Counted from the stretch's first letter, positions 1-8,233 are shown. The stretch: DNA of 9,783 nt from Candidatus Lambdaproteobacteria bacterium (GCA_012964265.1 DTUH01000196.1:1-9783); one strand, 5' to 3'. Notes: generated by a model not told the origin, from the sequence alone. Numbers and translations are program-made.

Positions 1-215
1 TATTAACTGCGGCACAAGGATTGGAATTTCGCAAACCGCTTTCCACTAGTTCCGCTTTGCTGAGTGTGTTGGAAGTGGTTCGTGCCGAAGTTCCTGCCTT
101 GAAAGAAGACCGTTTCCTTGCTCCGGATTTGGAAAAAGCCGCAATCTTCATTCGAAATGGGAAACTGATTAAAGCTGCAGGAAAAGCCAAGTTTCCAATA
201 ATCGAGGGTGCATGA
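1..215 (+). CDS. hutH: Histidine ammonia-lyase (HutH), 3' end only
   Basis: This is the last 70 codons of a gene that enters from the left edge; the frame is open from base 3 and ends with TGA at 213-215. HutH deaminates L-histidine to urocanate and ammonia in the cytoplasm, the first step of histidine breakdown, using an MIO cofactor. The MIO-forming Ala-Ser-Gly and the active-site core lie upstream and are not visible. What is visible is the C-terminal helical signature of the family: AAQGLEFRKPL, then RAEVPALKEDRFLAPDLEKA, which matches the typical HutH ending of a 'DR-hydrophobic-APDI/L' motif followed by a short tail. The tail here (to IIEGA) is slightly longer than usual. Its stop overlaps the hutG start (ATGA), so the two are translationally coupled. 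The identification rests on this tail plus the adjacent hutG and hutU genes. Confidence 0.9.
   Translation, partial: LTAAQGLEFRKPLSTSSALLSVLEVVRAEVPALKEDRFLAPDLEKAAIFIRNGKLIKAAGKAKFPIIEGA
204..208 (+). promoter_or_regulatory. Ribosome binding site for hutG
   Basis: GAGGG lies inside the last codons of hutH, 3 nt before the hutG ATG at 212. The spacing is short, but the ATGA overlap also allows terminating ribosomes to restart. It supports ATG 212 as the hutG start. Confidence 0.5.
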
Positions 216-1024
216 ATCCGGTTGAAATTACAGAAAATAATGGTCCCGTAATTCTCAGTCAACCGCACGGAGGGACATATTTGCATCTTGCAGCGGACGT
301 TCCGGCGGAATTGTCCGGCAAACTCAATGAGCGTGGACGGGCATTAGCCGATACGGATTGGCACATAAACCGGCTTTACGACGGATTACTTCCGGAAGCA
401 ACGGTTGTGGAAGCAAAGTTTTCGCGCTATCTGATAGACGCAAACCGTGACCCTTCCGGAACCTCCCTTTATCCTGGACAGAATACGACGGAACTTTGCC
501 CAACTGTTGATTTTGACGGACAACCGATTTATCAAAATGGAACCGAACCATCTCCGGAAGAAGTCGAGGCACGCCGGAAAAATTATCATGTAGTTTATCA
601 CGCAGCACTTTCGGAACAAATTGAGCGTGTCCGCAAAAAACATGGAGTCGTTTTGCTTTTCGATTGTCATTCAATTCGTTCGGAGATTCCTTTTTTGTTC
701 GAAGGACAACTGCCTGATTTCAATTTAGGCACCAACAACGGAAGCACTTGTGACACAAAAATTGAAGAAACCGCTGTCTCAGTTTGTGCCAAAGCTACCG
801 GATACAGTCACGTAATCAACGGGCGTTTTAAAGGCGGCTGGACGACACGGTATTACGGAAATCCTGCAAAAGGAATTCATACGATTCAATTGGAACTGGC
901 TCAACGAACATACATGGACGAATTCCCTCCGTGGCTTTATCATGAAGAAAGATCGGCAAATCTGCGGATTCATTTGAAGAAACTATTGAGTTGTCTGGAA
1001 CAACTCATTTCAACATTCACCTAA
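212..1024 (+). CDS. hutG: N-formylglutamate deformylase (HutG)
   Basis: This 270-residue protein, close to the usual length of about 265-270, hydrolyses N-formyl-L-glutamate to glutamate and formate, the last step of the five-step Hut pathway. It is a soluble metal-dependent amidohydrolase. Visible family motifs, in order, are SQPHGG (His19), ADTDWH (residues 47-51), DANRD (76-80), FDCHS (150-154, with likely metal-binding Asp151 and His153), GGWTTRYYG (about 208-216) and IQLELAQ (225-231, Glu228). There is no signal peptide or membrane segment. The start ATG overlaps the hutH stop, and hutU begins 13 nt downstream, so all three genes are probably one transcript. Its presence implies the HutF/HutG route through N-formylglutamate rather than the one-step HutG-type formiminoglutamase route, although hutF and hutI are not seen here. 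The family assignment is firm. Confidence 0.93.
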   Translation: MNPVEITENNGPVILSQPHGGTYLHLAADVPAELSGKLNERGRALADTDWHINRLYDGLLPEATVVEAKFSRYLIDANRDPSGTSLYPGQNTTELCPTVDFDGQPIYQNGTEPSPEEVEARRKNYHVVYHAALSEQIERVRKKHGVVLLFDCHSIRSEIPFLFEGQLPDFNLGTNNGSTCDTKIEETAVSVCAKATGYSHVINGRFKGGWTTRYYGNPAKGIHTIQLELAQRTYMDEFPPWLYHEERSANLRIHLKKLLSCLEQLISTFT

Positions 1025-1037
1025 ACAAAGAAATAAC

Positions 1038-2726
1038 ATGACTCAACCCGCACCGGACGTTCCGGAAAAAACATCACGAATCATTCGTGCGCCGCGAGGG
1101 ACGGAATTGAGTTGTCGTTCGTGGCTGACCGAAGCTCCGTATCGGATGATACAAAATAATCTTGATCCGGAAGTAGCAGAAAATCCGGACGAACTGATTG
1201 TGTACGGCGGCATCGGAAAAGCAGCCAGAACCTGGCATGATTTTGACTTGATTCTCGAAACACTGAAAACGCTCGGTGATGACGAAACCATGCTGGTACA
1301 ATCCGGAAAACCGGTTGGAGTTTTTCAGACGCATCCGGATGCACCACGGGTTTTGATTGCCAATTCAAACCTGGTTCCGTATTGGGCAACGATGGATCAT
1401 TTTAACGAGCTTGACCGCAAAGGCTTGATGATGTTCGGACAAATGACGGCGGGCAGTTGGATTTACATTGCCTCGCAGGGCATCGTCCAGGGGACATACG
1501 AAACCTTCGTCGAAGCAGGACGACAGCACTACGGCGGTGATTTGTCCGGACGCTGGTTTTTGACTTCCGGACTGGGCGGTATGGGCGGTGCGCAACCTTT
1601 GGCCGCCACGATGGCCGGTGCGTCATGCTTGGCGGTGGAGTGTGATCCAACCCGAATCGACTTCCGTTTACGTACCAAATATCTCGACGAAAAAGCAGAA
1701 AATTTAGACCAAGCTCTGAAAATATTGAATAGCGCAAAAAAAAAGAATTGCTCAATATCGGTTGGACTGTGCGGAAATGCGGCAGACATTTTTCCGGAGC
1801 TTGTCAAACGCGGAATCCGGCCGGATTTGGTTACCGATCAAACTTCGGCGCATGATTTAGTACACGGATATTTGCCGCGCGGTTGGACCTTGGAGAAATG
1901 GCGTTCCAAACAAAAAAGCGATCCGAAAGCCGTGGAAAAAGCCGCTCGCGCTTCCATAAAAATTCATGTGGAAGCGATGCTCGATTTCTGGGAACAAGGC
2001 ATACCCACAGTGGACTACGGCAACAATATTCGCCAGTTTGCGCTTGAGGAAGGGGTGATAAATGCCTTTGATTTTCCGGGTTTCATTCCGGCATACCTGC
2101 GTCCACTGCTTTGCCGGGGCATCGGTCCGTTCCGCTGGGTGGCACTGTCCGGAGATCCCGAAGACATTTTTCGCACCGATGCAAAGGTCAAAGAGCTTAT
2201 TCCCGATAATCCGCACCTTCACAACTGGATTGATTTGGCACAGGAACGTATCGCTTTTCAGGGGCTTCCTGCCCGAATTTGCTGGGTTGGACTCGGCGAC
2301 CGACATCGGCTGGGGCTGGCCTTCAACGAAATGGTGGCCAAGGGAGAACTGAAAGCACCGATCGTCATTGGACGGGATCACCTGGACGGTGGATCAGTCG
2401 CCTCGCCAAACCGTGAAACAGAATCCATGCAGGACGGTTCTGACGCGGTTTCAGACTGGCCGCTGCTGAATGTCCTGCTCAACTGCGCGTCCGGAGCAAC
2501 GTGGGTCAGCTTTCACCACGGAGGCGGAGTAGGTATCGGTTTCAGTCAACACGCAGGATTGGTGATTTGCTGCGACGGCACACCGGAAGCAGCAAAACGA
2601 ATTGAGCGGGTTTTGTGGAATGATCCCGCAACCAGTGTGATGCGTCACGCTGATGCCGGTTATGACATTGCAAAGGACTGTGCTCTAGAAAAAGGCCTGC
2701 GGCTACCGGGAATTTTGGCTGGATAA
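1038..2726 (+). CDS. hutU: Urocanate hydratase (HutU, urocanase)
   Basis: This 562-residue protein (family usually about 550-560) converts urocanate to 4-imidazolone-5-propanoate, the second step of histidine degradation, using tightly bound NAD+ as an electrophile. Signature segments run the full length: VYGGIGKAARTW (about 55-66), QSGKPVGVFQTHPDAPRV (88-105), NSNLVPYWA (109-117), the glycine-rich nucleotide-binding stretch SGLGGMGGAQ (177-186), DQTSAHD (267-273), PARICWVGLGDR (411-422, with Cys415 corresponding to the family's active-site cysteine), SGATWVSFHHGGGVGIGFSQHAG (485-507, key part HHGGGVG) and RHADAGYD near the end. It is cytoplasmic. It follows hutG by 13 nt with only a weak A-rich ribosome-binding region (AAAGAAAT), so coupling to upstream translation is likely. 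A run of nine A bases (1736-1744) encodes part of Lys-Lys-Lys; the frame is intact across it. The stop is TAA at 2724-2726. Confidence 0.97.
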   Translation: MTQPAPDVPEKTSRIIRAPRGTELSCRSWLTEAPYRMIQNNLDPEVAENPDELIVYGGIGKAARTWHDFDLILETLKTLGDDETMLVQSGKPVGVFQTHPDAPRVLIANSNLVPYWATMDHFNELDRKGLMMFGQMTAGSWIYIASQGIVQGTYETFVEAGRQHYGGDLSGRWFLTSGLGGMGGAQPLAATMAGASCLAVECDPTRIDFRLRTKYLDEKAENLDQALKILNSAKKKNCSISVGLCGNAADIFPELVKRGIRPDLVTDQTSAHDLVHGYLPRGWTLEKWRSKQKSDPKAVEKAARASIKIHVEAMLDFWEQGIPTVDYGNNIRQFALEEGVINAFDFPGFIPAYLRPLLCRGIGPFRWVALSGDPEDIFRTDAKVKELIPDNPHLHNWIDLAQERIAFQGLPARICWVGLGDRHRLGLAFNEMVAKGELKAPIVIGRDHLDGGSVASPNRETESMQDGSDAVSDWPLLNVLLNCASGATWVSFHHGGGVGIGFSQHAGLVICCDGTPEAAKRIERVLWNDPATSVMRHADAGYDIAKDCALEKGLRLPGILAG

Positions 2727-2760
2727 TGCAAAGGAGAAGGACATTCTCGTCCACTCAAAC

Positions 2761-2795
2761 GCTGCAAAACATGTCTAAAATTGCGTTTTGACAGC
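2761..2795. terminator. Candidate bidirectional hairpin between convergent hutU and recB
   Basis: GCTGCAAAAC (2761-2770) pairs with GTTTTG-A-CAGC (2785-2795), giving a 10-bp stem with one bulged A and a 14-nt loop. It fills the 70-bp gap between two convergent stop codons, the usual place for a shared terminator. There is no long T tract on either strand, so it would be a weak intrinsic terminator at best. Confidence 0.4.
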
Positions 2796-2796
2796 A

Positions 2797-5700
2797 TCAA
2801 TAATTTTCCAGGCAAAGCCGGTTTTCATAGTCCTTCAAATCCTGCCAGGTAGGCCGTTTAAAAAACACGCTCTCGTCATTGGCTCTTCCGGTTTTTTGAG
2901 GCATTCCACGTAAAAAAATGTAGAGTACACCGCCAAATTTTTCGTTATATTTTTCTTCACTGTCGAGTTTGAACCAGTATGACGTCGCAAGAGTGTAAAT
3001 CTGCAGCTGCAGTTCATAGTGTTGCATGACTTCGCGTTCCAATGTCTTCACATGATAATCTGCCAACAGATTACTTTTCCAGTCGAGTAAATATATTTTT
3101 CCCTCGTGTTCAAACAAGAAGTCGATGGAACCGCGTAAAAATCCCTTTTCAATGTGCCAGCCTTCTACTTTTTGATCGATTCCCCATTTGTAATCCTTTT
3201 TCTCTTTCCCCTTCCCCCCTTCACCTTGCTCCTTGAATGGTATTGGAAAGTAAAAATCCGCTTCGCGCAAATTTCGTTCACAGTTTGACAGTTCAAGTTC
3301 TGGAGCATCCGGAGCTGTTCCAAGTTTTAACGGAGTACGTAAAGTGTTCCAGATTATTTCTGTGATTCGAGGTACAGTTTCAGCGGTACGCCCGTAACGT
3401 TCATTACTCGATTCAATCATGCGTCGAACCGCCGGGTGCTCCAGCCAACTTTCTGGAGACTTGCTTTCCTTTATCGTTGTGAAATCCGTGCGTTCCAGTA
3501 ATTCATGCAATAGATTTCCAGTTTGAGTGCCTCCGGGAAGTGAATCTTTTTGGGTGTTAGTTGCATGGCGAGTTTTGCTTTCCTCACTTTTCAATGCTGG
3601 TGCAGTGTGCAACTCCGGGATTTCCAGAAACGCTGCCGCTTCAGTTTCATCATCTTCTCTACGCAGACCCAATTCGGTTTCTGTCCGAATTTCTACAGGC
3701 GAAATTTCTCTGATTCCCCATCCCTTTTTTCCTGATTCCTGTACGTCTTTTTTCCTGCTCATCCTGCTGAAGGAACTGACAACAAAACCCCTTTTTCTAA
3801 AACGGAGTTGACTGAATAATTTGTTAGGATTCTCTGTATCAGCAAAAATTGCAGGAATTTCAGGAAGCTCCGGAAGCTTCCATTTCCGCAATTTTGTCTG
3901 ATCTGTTGCATTGATTTTTTGCGGAGCATTTACTGCAGAACAGCGGACAATACTACTGCTGAAAGTAGAATTTTTGTCATCAGCTAAAATTTGTTCACTT
4001 ATCGTTGATAATTGTTCATTGAGAATTGAATAACCGCCATCAACTTTGCACACGCGCCTGCCAGAATTGCCCTGCAAATATCCTACATATGGTAAATAGA
4101 GGCGTCCGCAGGCACGTGTCATGGCGACGTAGAGCAAGCGCTGCTGTTCCGCTTCAATCTGCCACTCATGCTCCTCAGGGATTTTTGAATTAAGCAGATC
4201 AATAATCGGATTTTCAGCCTTATCATGATAAAACTGAATCCCGCCTTTTTTACTCCCCGTAAGTCCTCCAAATAAAAATACAACAGGAAATTCCAAACCT
4301 TTTACGGCATGCATTGTCATGAGCTGCACCGCGTTCCGTTCACTTTCCAGGCGCAGCAAATTTTCATTCTCTCCCGGATCTTCTTTGCCTTCGATGAAAC
4401 GCCGCAACAGTTGAGTTAATTCATGCAAATCAAGATGCCGCTCCAGGACTTGCCTGTTCAGCAACTCAAATAAATGCACATAATTCGTCACGCTTCTCTC
4501 GTCTCCACCGAGAAGCAATTCACGTTCGACCAATTTTGTACGATGCAGAATTTCGTCAAAAAGTCTCCGAAACCGCCGAGACTCTGCCAAGGAATTCCAT
4601 TCCTGAAGTTGATGAAAAAAATCTGCATCCCTTATCGCGGATTTTGTCAATTCGTTAATATTTGTGCCAAAAAAACGAGTCAGCAATAGCTTAGCAGTTC
4701 GAGAATGATCGGCAGGATGAGCGACAGCTTCCAGCAAATCAAGTATTTCCCATGCTTCACGTCCGGAAAATAACCCTTTCTGCTTATAAAAAGCAAAGTT
4801 GATTCCATGGCGACGCAAAGCTTTTCCCAATGTTTCGCCTTCATTACTTTTGCGGAACAACACGCAAATATCCTGTTCCTGCAAATGACGCTCGCCTTCC
4901 TCACACTGCCACAACGGACGCTCGGTTTCAGTTGAACTGACATGCAGGAGTGATTTAATTTCCTGCGCAATCCCCTCCGCAAAACGTGAAGTCGCGTTTT
5001 CTGCCTGTTCGTCAAGGAAAAATTCAAACAGAGCACTTTGATTTGCCTCTGCAATCTCTTCGCCCAAAACGGTTTGTGAAGCCCGCAAAAAGGCATCTTT
5101 CCCAAAATATTTCCCGCCTCGCAAAGAATCGAATGCGGCCAATATTTCCAAAGCAATTTTTGGAGTTTTTAGTTTTGAATTGCCAACAATTTTTTTTCCT
5201 GAAATTGTAAACTGAGGCAGCAACTCCAGTAAATGAACGGCGTTACGGCCAGGAATTGAGTCTTTCAGTTTCAATTCCGGTTTGCCGCAGCCAACCTGCT
5301 GATAAAGAATTCCACGGTCTGCCGGAAACCATCTATCCGCGCTGAAAATCTGATTCAAACCAGACAGCAGTTTTTCGGACGAGCGGAAATTTGTTTTCAG
5401 CGCAAACGGCGAATGGGAGGTTTTTTGTTCAAATGTTTTTCGTGCCTGCAGATAAGTGAAAATATCCGCACCACGGAAAGAATAAATAGCCTGTTTTGGA
5501 TCGCCAATCACGATTAACCGATGCTCAGGACTTTCCAAAAACAGCTGCCGAAAAATAGACCATTGCCGACGGTCCGTGTCCTGAAATTCATCAACAATTG
5601 CACAAACATATTTTTTGCGAACCGCCTTTGTGAGTGGCGTTGGTACTGAATCTTTTCCTTTTTGTGGAATTACTTGTTCTTCAACTATGCGCAATAAGTC

Positions 5701-6891
5701 GTCAAAATCAAATGCTCCCTGTTCCAATTTTGTCTGGCTGAGTTCATGGCGCACAGCAACAAGAACCTGCTGTGTTACCCAGGCTTTCAGAATTTTCTTT
5801 GCTCCAGCGGAAAAATTGCACTTCAACATTGATTTTTCACAATCCGCTACTGCATCAATCCAGTCCCGCTCTGCTTCCGGAAACTCTTTTGGACTGAGCC
5901 ACTGTTCTCCGGACTGCAAAGTTTTTCGGCATTTTGGAGTCGTAATTGCACCAAGTTCGATTCCAAAAAATTCCAGAAGAATGTCCTGGATGGATACCCC
6001 TGAATGTGCAGCTCCCAAAGTTTCCAAAAGCCGGTCCAGGCTGCTCAGAGTTTTTTTGCTCGAAGTTCCATTGAGAGCAGTTAATTCAAAAGCGCTGCGG
6101 AGAGGATGTTGAGCCAATTTCAGCTTACGCAATTTCAGGTCATGTGAAATCAGAACATTCCAGCATTCAGTGAATTCTTTAAGGAAAACATCAAAGTCCG
6201 GCAAATTTGGAACGAATTTTCCATCTTTGTCCAACAAATCCAAAATGTCTTTTTCCAGTGTTTCCAGATTTCCTTCGGCGTGTTTGACATAAAGCGTAAA
6301 AAGTTGGGAAACCGGAGTATTTTTTGATAGCAGTTCCTTACGCAAATAACGCCGAAATACTTCCGGAAAAAGCAGTTTCGTGTCACATAACTGCTGTTCA
6401 AATAATTGCCGATTTTCAAAAGCAAATTCACGTAAAATCCGTTTGCAGAATCCGTGAATCGTGTAAACCGGTGCAGAATCAAAATCCAGCAATGCCGCTT
6501 TTAACTGCTTTTTCCGGACAGTGTTAATTTCCCAAAATGGAACTTCCGGAATAGTTTTGTGCAAACTATCATCTTTATCGCAAGCTTCCAGTAAATCCCG
6601 GAATTTTGTACGTAAACGCAGCCGCAATTCGGAAGTAGCCTTTTCTGTAAAGGTCACCAGCAGAATGCTTTTGAGGGGAATTTCCTGTTCCAGCACCAAC
6701 TCCATAACCAACTCAACGAGAGCAAATGTTTTTCCTGTTCCGGCCGAAGCCTCAATCACCGCAAATCTGTCATGTTCCGCCTGGAAAGCAGGTTCGGTTC
6801 CGCCATGTTCAGCAGATTTTTTCTGCTCCGACTGAAATAATTCTGACTGTTTAAGAATGTAAACTAAGGGGGAATTTTGTGATTCTGACAT
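2797..6891 (-). CDS. recB: RecB-like ATP-dependent helicase-nuclease (exodeoxyribonuclease V beta type)
   Basis: This is a UvrD-like superfamily 1 helicase fused to a C-terminal RecB nuclease. Numbering from ATG 6891 (1364 aa), the motifs are Walker A EASAGTGKT (47-55), VTFTEKATSELR (79-90), YTIHGFCKRIL (143-153), Walker B VDEFQDTD (433-440), GDPKQAIYSFRGAD (463-476), LKTNFRSS (498-505), TMHAVKGLEFPVV (859-871) and LLYVAMTRA (919-927). The RecB-specific tail has SSFSRMSR (1039-1046), GNLLHELLE (1125-1133), GSIDFLF with Asp1257, LLDWKSN with Asp1270 and Lys1272, QLQIY (1295-1299) and GGVLYIFLRGM. In RecBCD such a protein unwinds double-strand ends and degrades DNA for repair. It is longer than E. 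coli RecB (1180 aa), partly through linkers before and within the nuclease. The frame stays open up to 7158, but that extension lacks family similarity and overlaps the kinase gene; ATG 6912 is an alternative start. No ribosome binding site decides between them. AddA is less likely, given the RecB-type tail. Confidence 0.9.
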   Translation of the reverse strand: MSESQNSPLVYILKQSELFQSEQKKSAEHGGTEPAFQAEHDRFAVIEASAGTGKTFALVELVMELVLEQEIPLKSILLVTFTEKATSELRLRLRTKFRDLLEACDKDDSLHKTIPEVPFWEINTVRKKQLKAALLDFDSAPVYTIHGFCKRILREFAFENRQLFEQQLCDTKLLFPEVFRRYLRKELLSKNTPVSQLFTLYVKHAEGNLETLEKDILDLLDKDGKFVPNLPDFDVFLKEFTECWNVLISHDLKLRKLKLAQHPLRSAFELTALNGTSSKKTLSSLDRLLETLGAAHSGVSIQDILLEFFGIELGAITTPKCRKTLQSGEQWLSPKEFPEAERDWIDAVADCEKSMLKCNFSAGAKKILKAWVTQQVLVAVRHELSQTKLEQGAFDFDDLLRIVEEQVIPQKGKDSVPTPLTKAVRKKYVCAIVDEFQDTDRRQWSIFRQLFLESPEHRLIVIGDPKQAIYSFRGADIFTYLQARKTFEQKTSHSPFALKTNFRSSEKLLSGLNQIFSADRWFPADRGILYQQVGCGKPELKLKDSIPGRNAVHLLELLPQFTISGKKIVGNSKLKTPKIALEILAAFDSLRGGKYFGKDAFLRASQTVLGEEIAEANQSALFEFFLDEQAENATSRFAEGIAQEIKSLLHVSSTETERPLWQCEEGERHLQEQDICVLFRKSNEGETLGKALRRHGINFAFYKQKGLFSGREAWEILDLLEAVAHPADHSRTAKLLLTRFFGTNINELTKSAIRDADFFHQLQEWNSLAESRRFRRLFDEILHRTKLVERELLLGGDERSVTNYVHLFELLNRQVLERHLDLHELTQLLRRFIEGKEDPGENENLLRLESERNAVQLMTMHAVKGLEFPVVFLFGGLTGSKKGGIQFYHDKAENPIIDLLNSKIPEEHEWQIEAEQQRLLYVAMTRACGRLYLPYVGYLQGNSGRRVCKVDGGYSILNEQLSTISEQILADDKNSTFSSSIVRCSAVNAPQKINATDQTKLRKWKLPELPEIPAIFADTENPNKLFSQLRFRKRGFVVSSFSRMSRKKDVQESGKKGWGIREISPVEIRTETELGLRREDDETEAAAFLEIPELHTAPALKSEESKTRHATNTQKDSLPGGTQTGNLLHELLERTDFTTIKESKSPESWLEHPAVRRMIESSNERYGRTAETVPRITEIIWNTLRTPLKLGTAPDAPELELSNCERNLREADFYFPIPFKEQGEGGKGKEKKDYKWGIDQKVEGWHIEKGFLRGSIDFLFEHEGKIYLLDWKSNLLADYHVKTLEREVMQHYELQLQIYTLATSYWFKLDSEEKYNEKFGGVLYIFLRGMPQKTGRANDESVFFKRPTWQDLKDYENRLCLENY

Positions 6892-7052
6892 AGCTTTTTT
6901 TGGATTAAACATGGGACTTTGCATTCTAATATAACCAACAGGACATTTCAACTTTTCCAAATTTCCGCGGACTGATAAAAACTTGTCCTTCTTCGGCTTT
7001 AGCCATAAGCTGGAAGCTTCTTTTTCAGCACTTTTTATGATCTTAAACTTCC
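6892..7052. other. Divergent intergenic spacer between recB and the kinase gene
   Basis: This 161-bp spacer must carry the start signals for both divergent genes. On the + strand TATGAT (7036-7041) resembles a -10 box but has no good -35 partner. On the - strand TATATT lies just upstream of the ATG at 6924 but also lacks a well-spaced -35. A perfect 8-bp palindrome, GAAGCTTC (7013-7020), sits near the middle. No Shine-Dalgarno sequence is visible before ATG 6891, 6912, 7053 or 7068. I cannot assign a promoter with confidence. Confidence 0.35.
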
Positions 7053-8144
7053 ATGCTTTCCAATGCAATGATAACGTCTTTAACGGACCATTTGCAGCAA
7101 GCGGTACTCGTAATTGACCAAAATGGAGTGGTAGTATATTGTAATGATTCTGCCGCACTATTCTGGCAAAAAGACTCAGTACGTTTGCTGGGTAAACAGA
7201 GCTGCGAGTTATTCAATGCGGATGTTTTGATTCAGGAAAAAATTCAGGGGGTGCTCGAATCAGGTAAAGTTTTCAGAATGGGAGGCTATGTTCTGCAAAC
7301 ACCTCCTTTACAGGAGCGAGGCGCTGAAATTGTGATTGCTCCTGTTCGCAACAAATCTGGTCGAGTAAAAAATGCGGTCATCACAATGCTGGAAAGCACC
7401 AATCTGCACGAGTCCCAGGCCAGAGAACAGGAGGAACAACTGGCCCGTTCGCTGGGATCATTGGCCGCATCCTTAGCACATGAAATTCAAAATCCGCTCA
7501 GCGGAGTCAGGGGAATGCTTCAGTTGCTTGAACGTGATTTGCGAAAGACCAAGATCAAAAACACCTCCACAGGCATGATGCTGGCCGAACTGGATCGTGT
7601 TGAGCGACTGTTGAAGCAACTGCTGCTCCATTCTCAGCCAATGCCTTTGGATATAACTTCATTTGACGTGCATGACCTGCTGAATACGGTAATACGTTTT
7701 GAGCAAAACACAGCTACGAATATCCGTTTTATCCGCAGTTACGATACCTCTCTTCCAGAAATTCAGGCTGACCGTGACAAACTGCATCAAGTCTTTTTAA
7801 ATCTTATCCGCAACGCCGTTGAGGCATCTCCAGCCGAAGCTGCTGTCACAATCCATACTCGTTATTGCGGAAAATGGGAGCTTGCGGGAACTAATCTTAA
7901 TCCTGAATTAAGTTATCTACTGATTGCAGTGGAAGATGAAGGTACAGGGGTTACTCTCGAACAGCGTAATCAATTATTCAAACCTCTTTTCACCACCAAA
8001 AATGAAGGACACGGTCTCGGTTTATCTATCTCTCACAGGCTGATTCAGGCTCATAAAGGATTATTGCGTTACTCACCAAGTACTTCAGTTGGTGCAGTTT
8101 TTCAGGTATTTTTACCGCATCTCACTTTGGACCTTACTGTTTAA
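7053..8144 (+). CDS. ntrB: Soluble PAS-domain sensor histidine kinase, NtrB/GlnL-like
   Basis: This 363-residue protein has the architecture and length of NtrB (about 350 aa): an N-terminal PAS domain (about 5-115), a HisKA dimerisation domain with the phosphorylation site LAHEIQNPL (His143), and a HATPase domain with N-box NLIRNAVEA (Asn254), G1 box DEGTGV (295-300), F box FKPLFTTK (309-316) and G2 box GHGLGLS (319-325). The segments NPLSGVRGMLQLLERDL and RSYDTSLPEIQADRD are typical of NtrB. No membrane segment is seen, so it should sense a cytoplasmic signal; NtrB family kinases phosphorylate NtrC to control nitrogen-scavenging genes. An upstream in-frame TAA at 7044-7046 limits the start to ATG 7053 or ATG 7068; neither has a clear ribosome binding site. 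No response regulator follows, so the partner must be elsewhere, and NtrB identity is likely but not proven. The gene contains no CCGG, unlike its neighbours. Confidence 0.8.
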   Translation: MLSNAMITSLTDHLQQAVLVIDQNGVVVYCNDSAALFWQKDSVRLLGKQSCELFNADVLIQEKIQGVLESGKVFRMGGYVLQTPPLQERGAEIVIAPVRNKSGRVKNAVITMLESTNLHESQAREQEEQLARSLGSLAASLAHEIQNPLSGVRGMLQLLERDLRKTKIKNTSTGMMLAELDRVERLLKQLLLHSQPMPLDITSFDVHDLLNTVIRFEQNTATNIRFIRSYDTSLPEIQADRDKLHQVFLNLIRNAVEASPAEAAVTIHTRYCGKWELAGTNLNPELSYLLIAVEDEGTGVTLEQRNQLFKPLFTTKNEGHGLGLSISHRLIQAHKGLLRYSPSTSVGAVFQVFLPHLTLDLTV

Positions 8145-8157
8145 ATTTTGTTTAAAT
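8138..8157. repeat. 9-bp direct repeat at an 11-bp period
   Basis: TGTTTAAAT occurs at 8138-8146 and again at 8149-8157, separated by 2 nt. The 11-bp period, about one helical turn, places both copies on the same DNA face. The first copy overlaps the kinase stop codon and the candidate -35 element; both lie just upstream of TATAAT at 8163. It could be a tandem activator or regulator site, or AT-rich coincidence. Confidence 0.5.
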
Positions 8158-8168
8158 CCTGATATAAT
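8140..8168 (+). promoter_or_regulatory. Candidate sigma70 promoter P1 upstream of the thiolase
   Basis: A consensus -10 TATAAT (8163-8168) lies 17 nt after TTTAAA (8140-8145), which matches the -35 consensus at four of six positions. It overlaps the end of the kinase gene. A transcript from here would carry a leader of roughly 210 nt before the thiolase ATG at 8389. Confidence 0.45.
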
Positions 8169-8233
8169 CGTGACAAACAAAACATAGTCTATAGTATCAC
8201 AATCCTTGTACTCATTATGTAATCACTCAGGAA

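Noticed and set aside
1857..2381. 174-residue frame on the - strand inside hutU
   Set aside because: It lies wholly within the conserved urocanase coding sequence and its translation resembles no protein family; it is a shadow frame.
4680..5156. 158-residue - strand frame within recB
   Set aside because: It is the same strand in a shifted frame; the recB frame is unbroken there, so there is no frameshift to explain.
5615..6112. 165-residue + strand frame opposite recB
   Set aside because: It is antisense to helicase motifs, and its Ser/Cys-rich translation is typical of antisense reading.
6892..7158. Upstream extension of the recB reading frame to 7158, adding 89 residues
   Set aside because: It overlaps the kinase start on the opposite strand, shows no family similarity before the helicase domain, and has no ribosome binding site at its first ATG.
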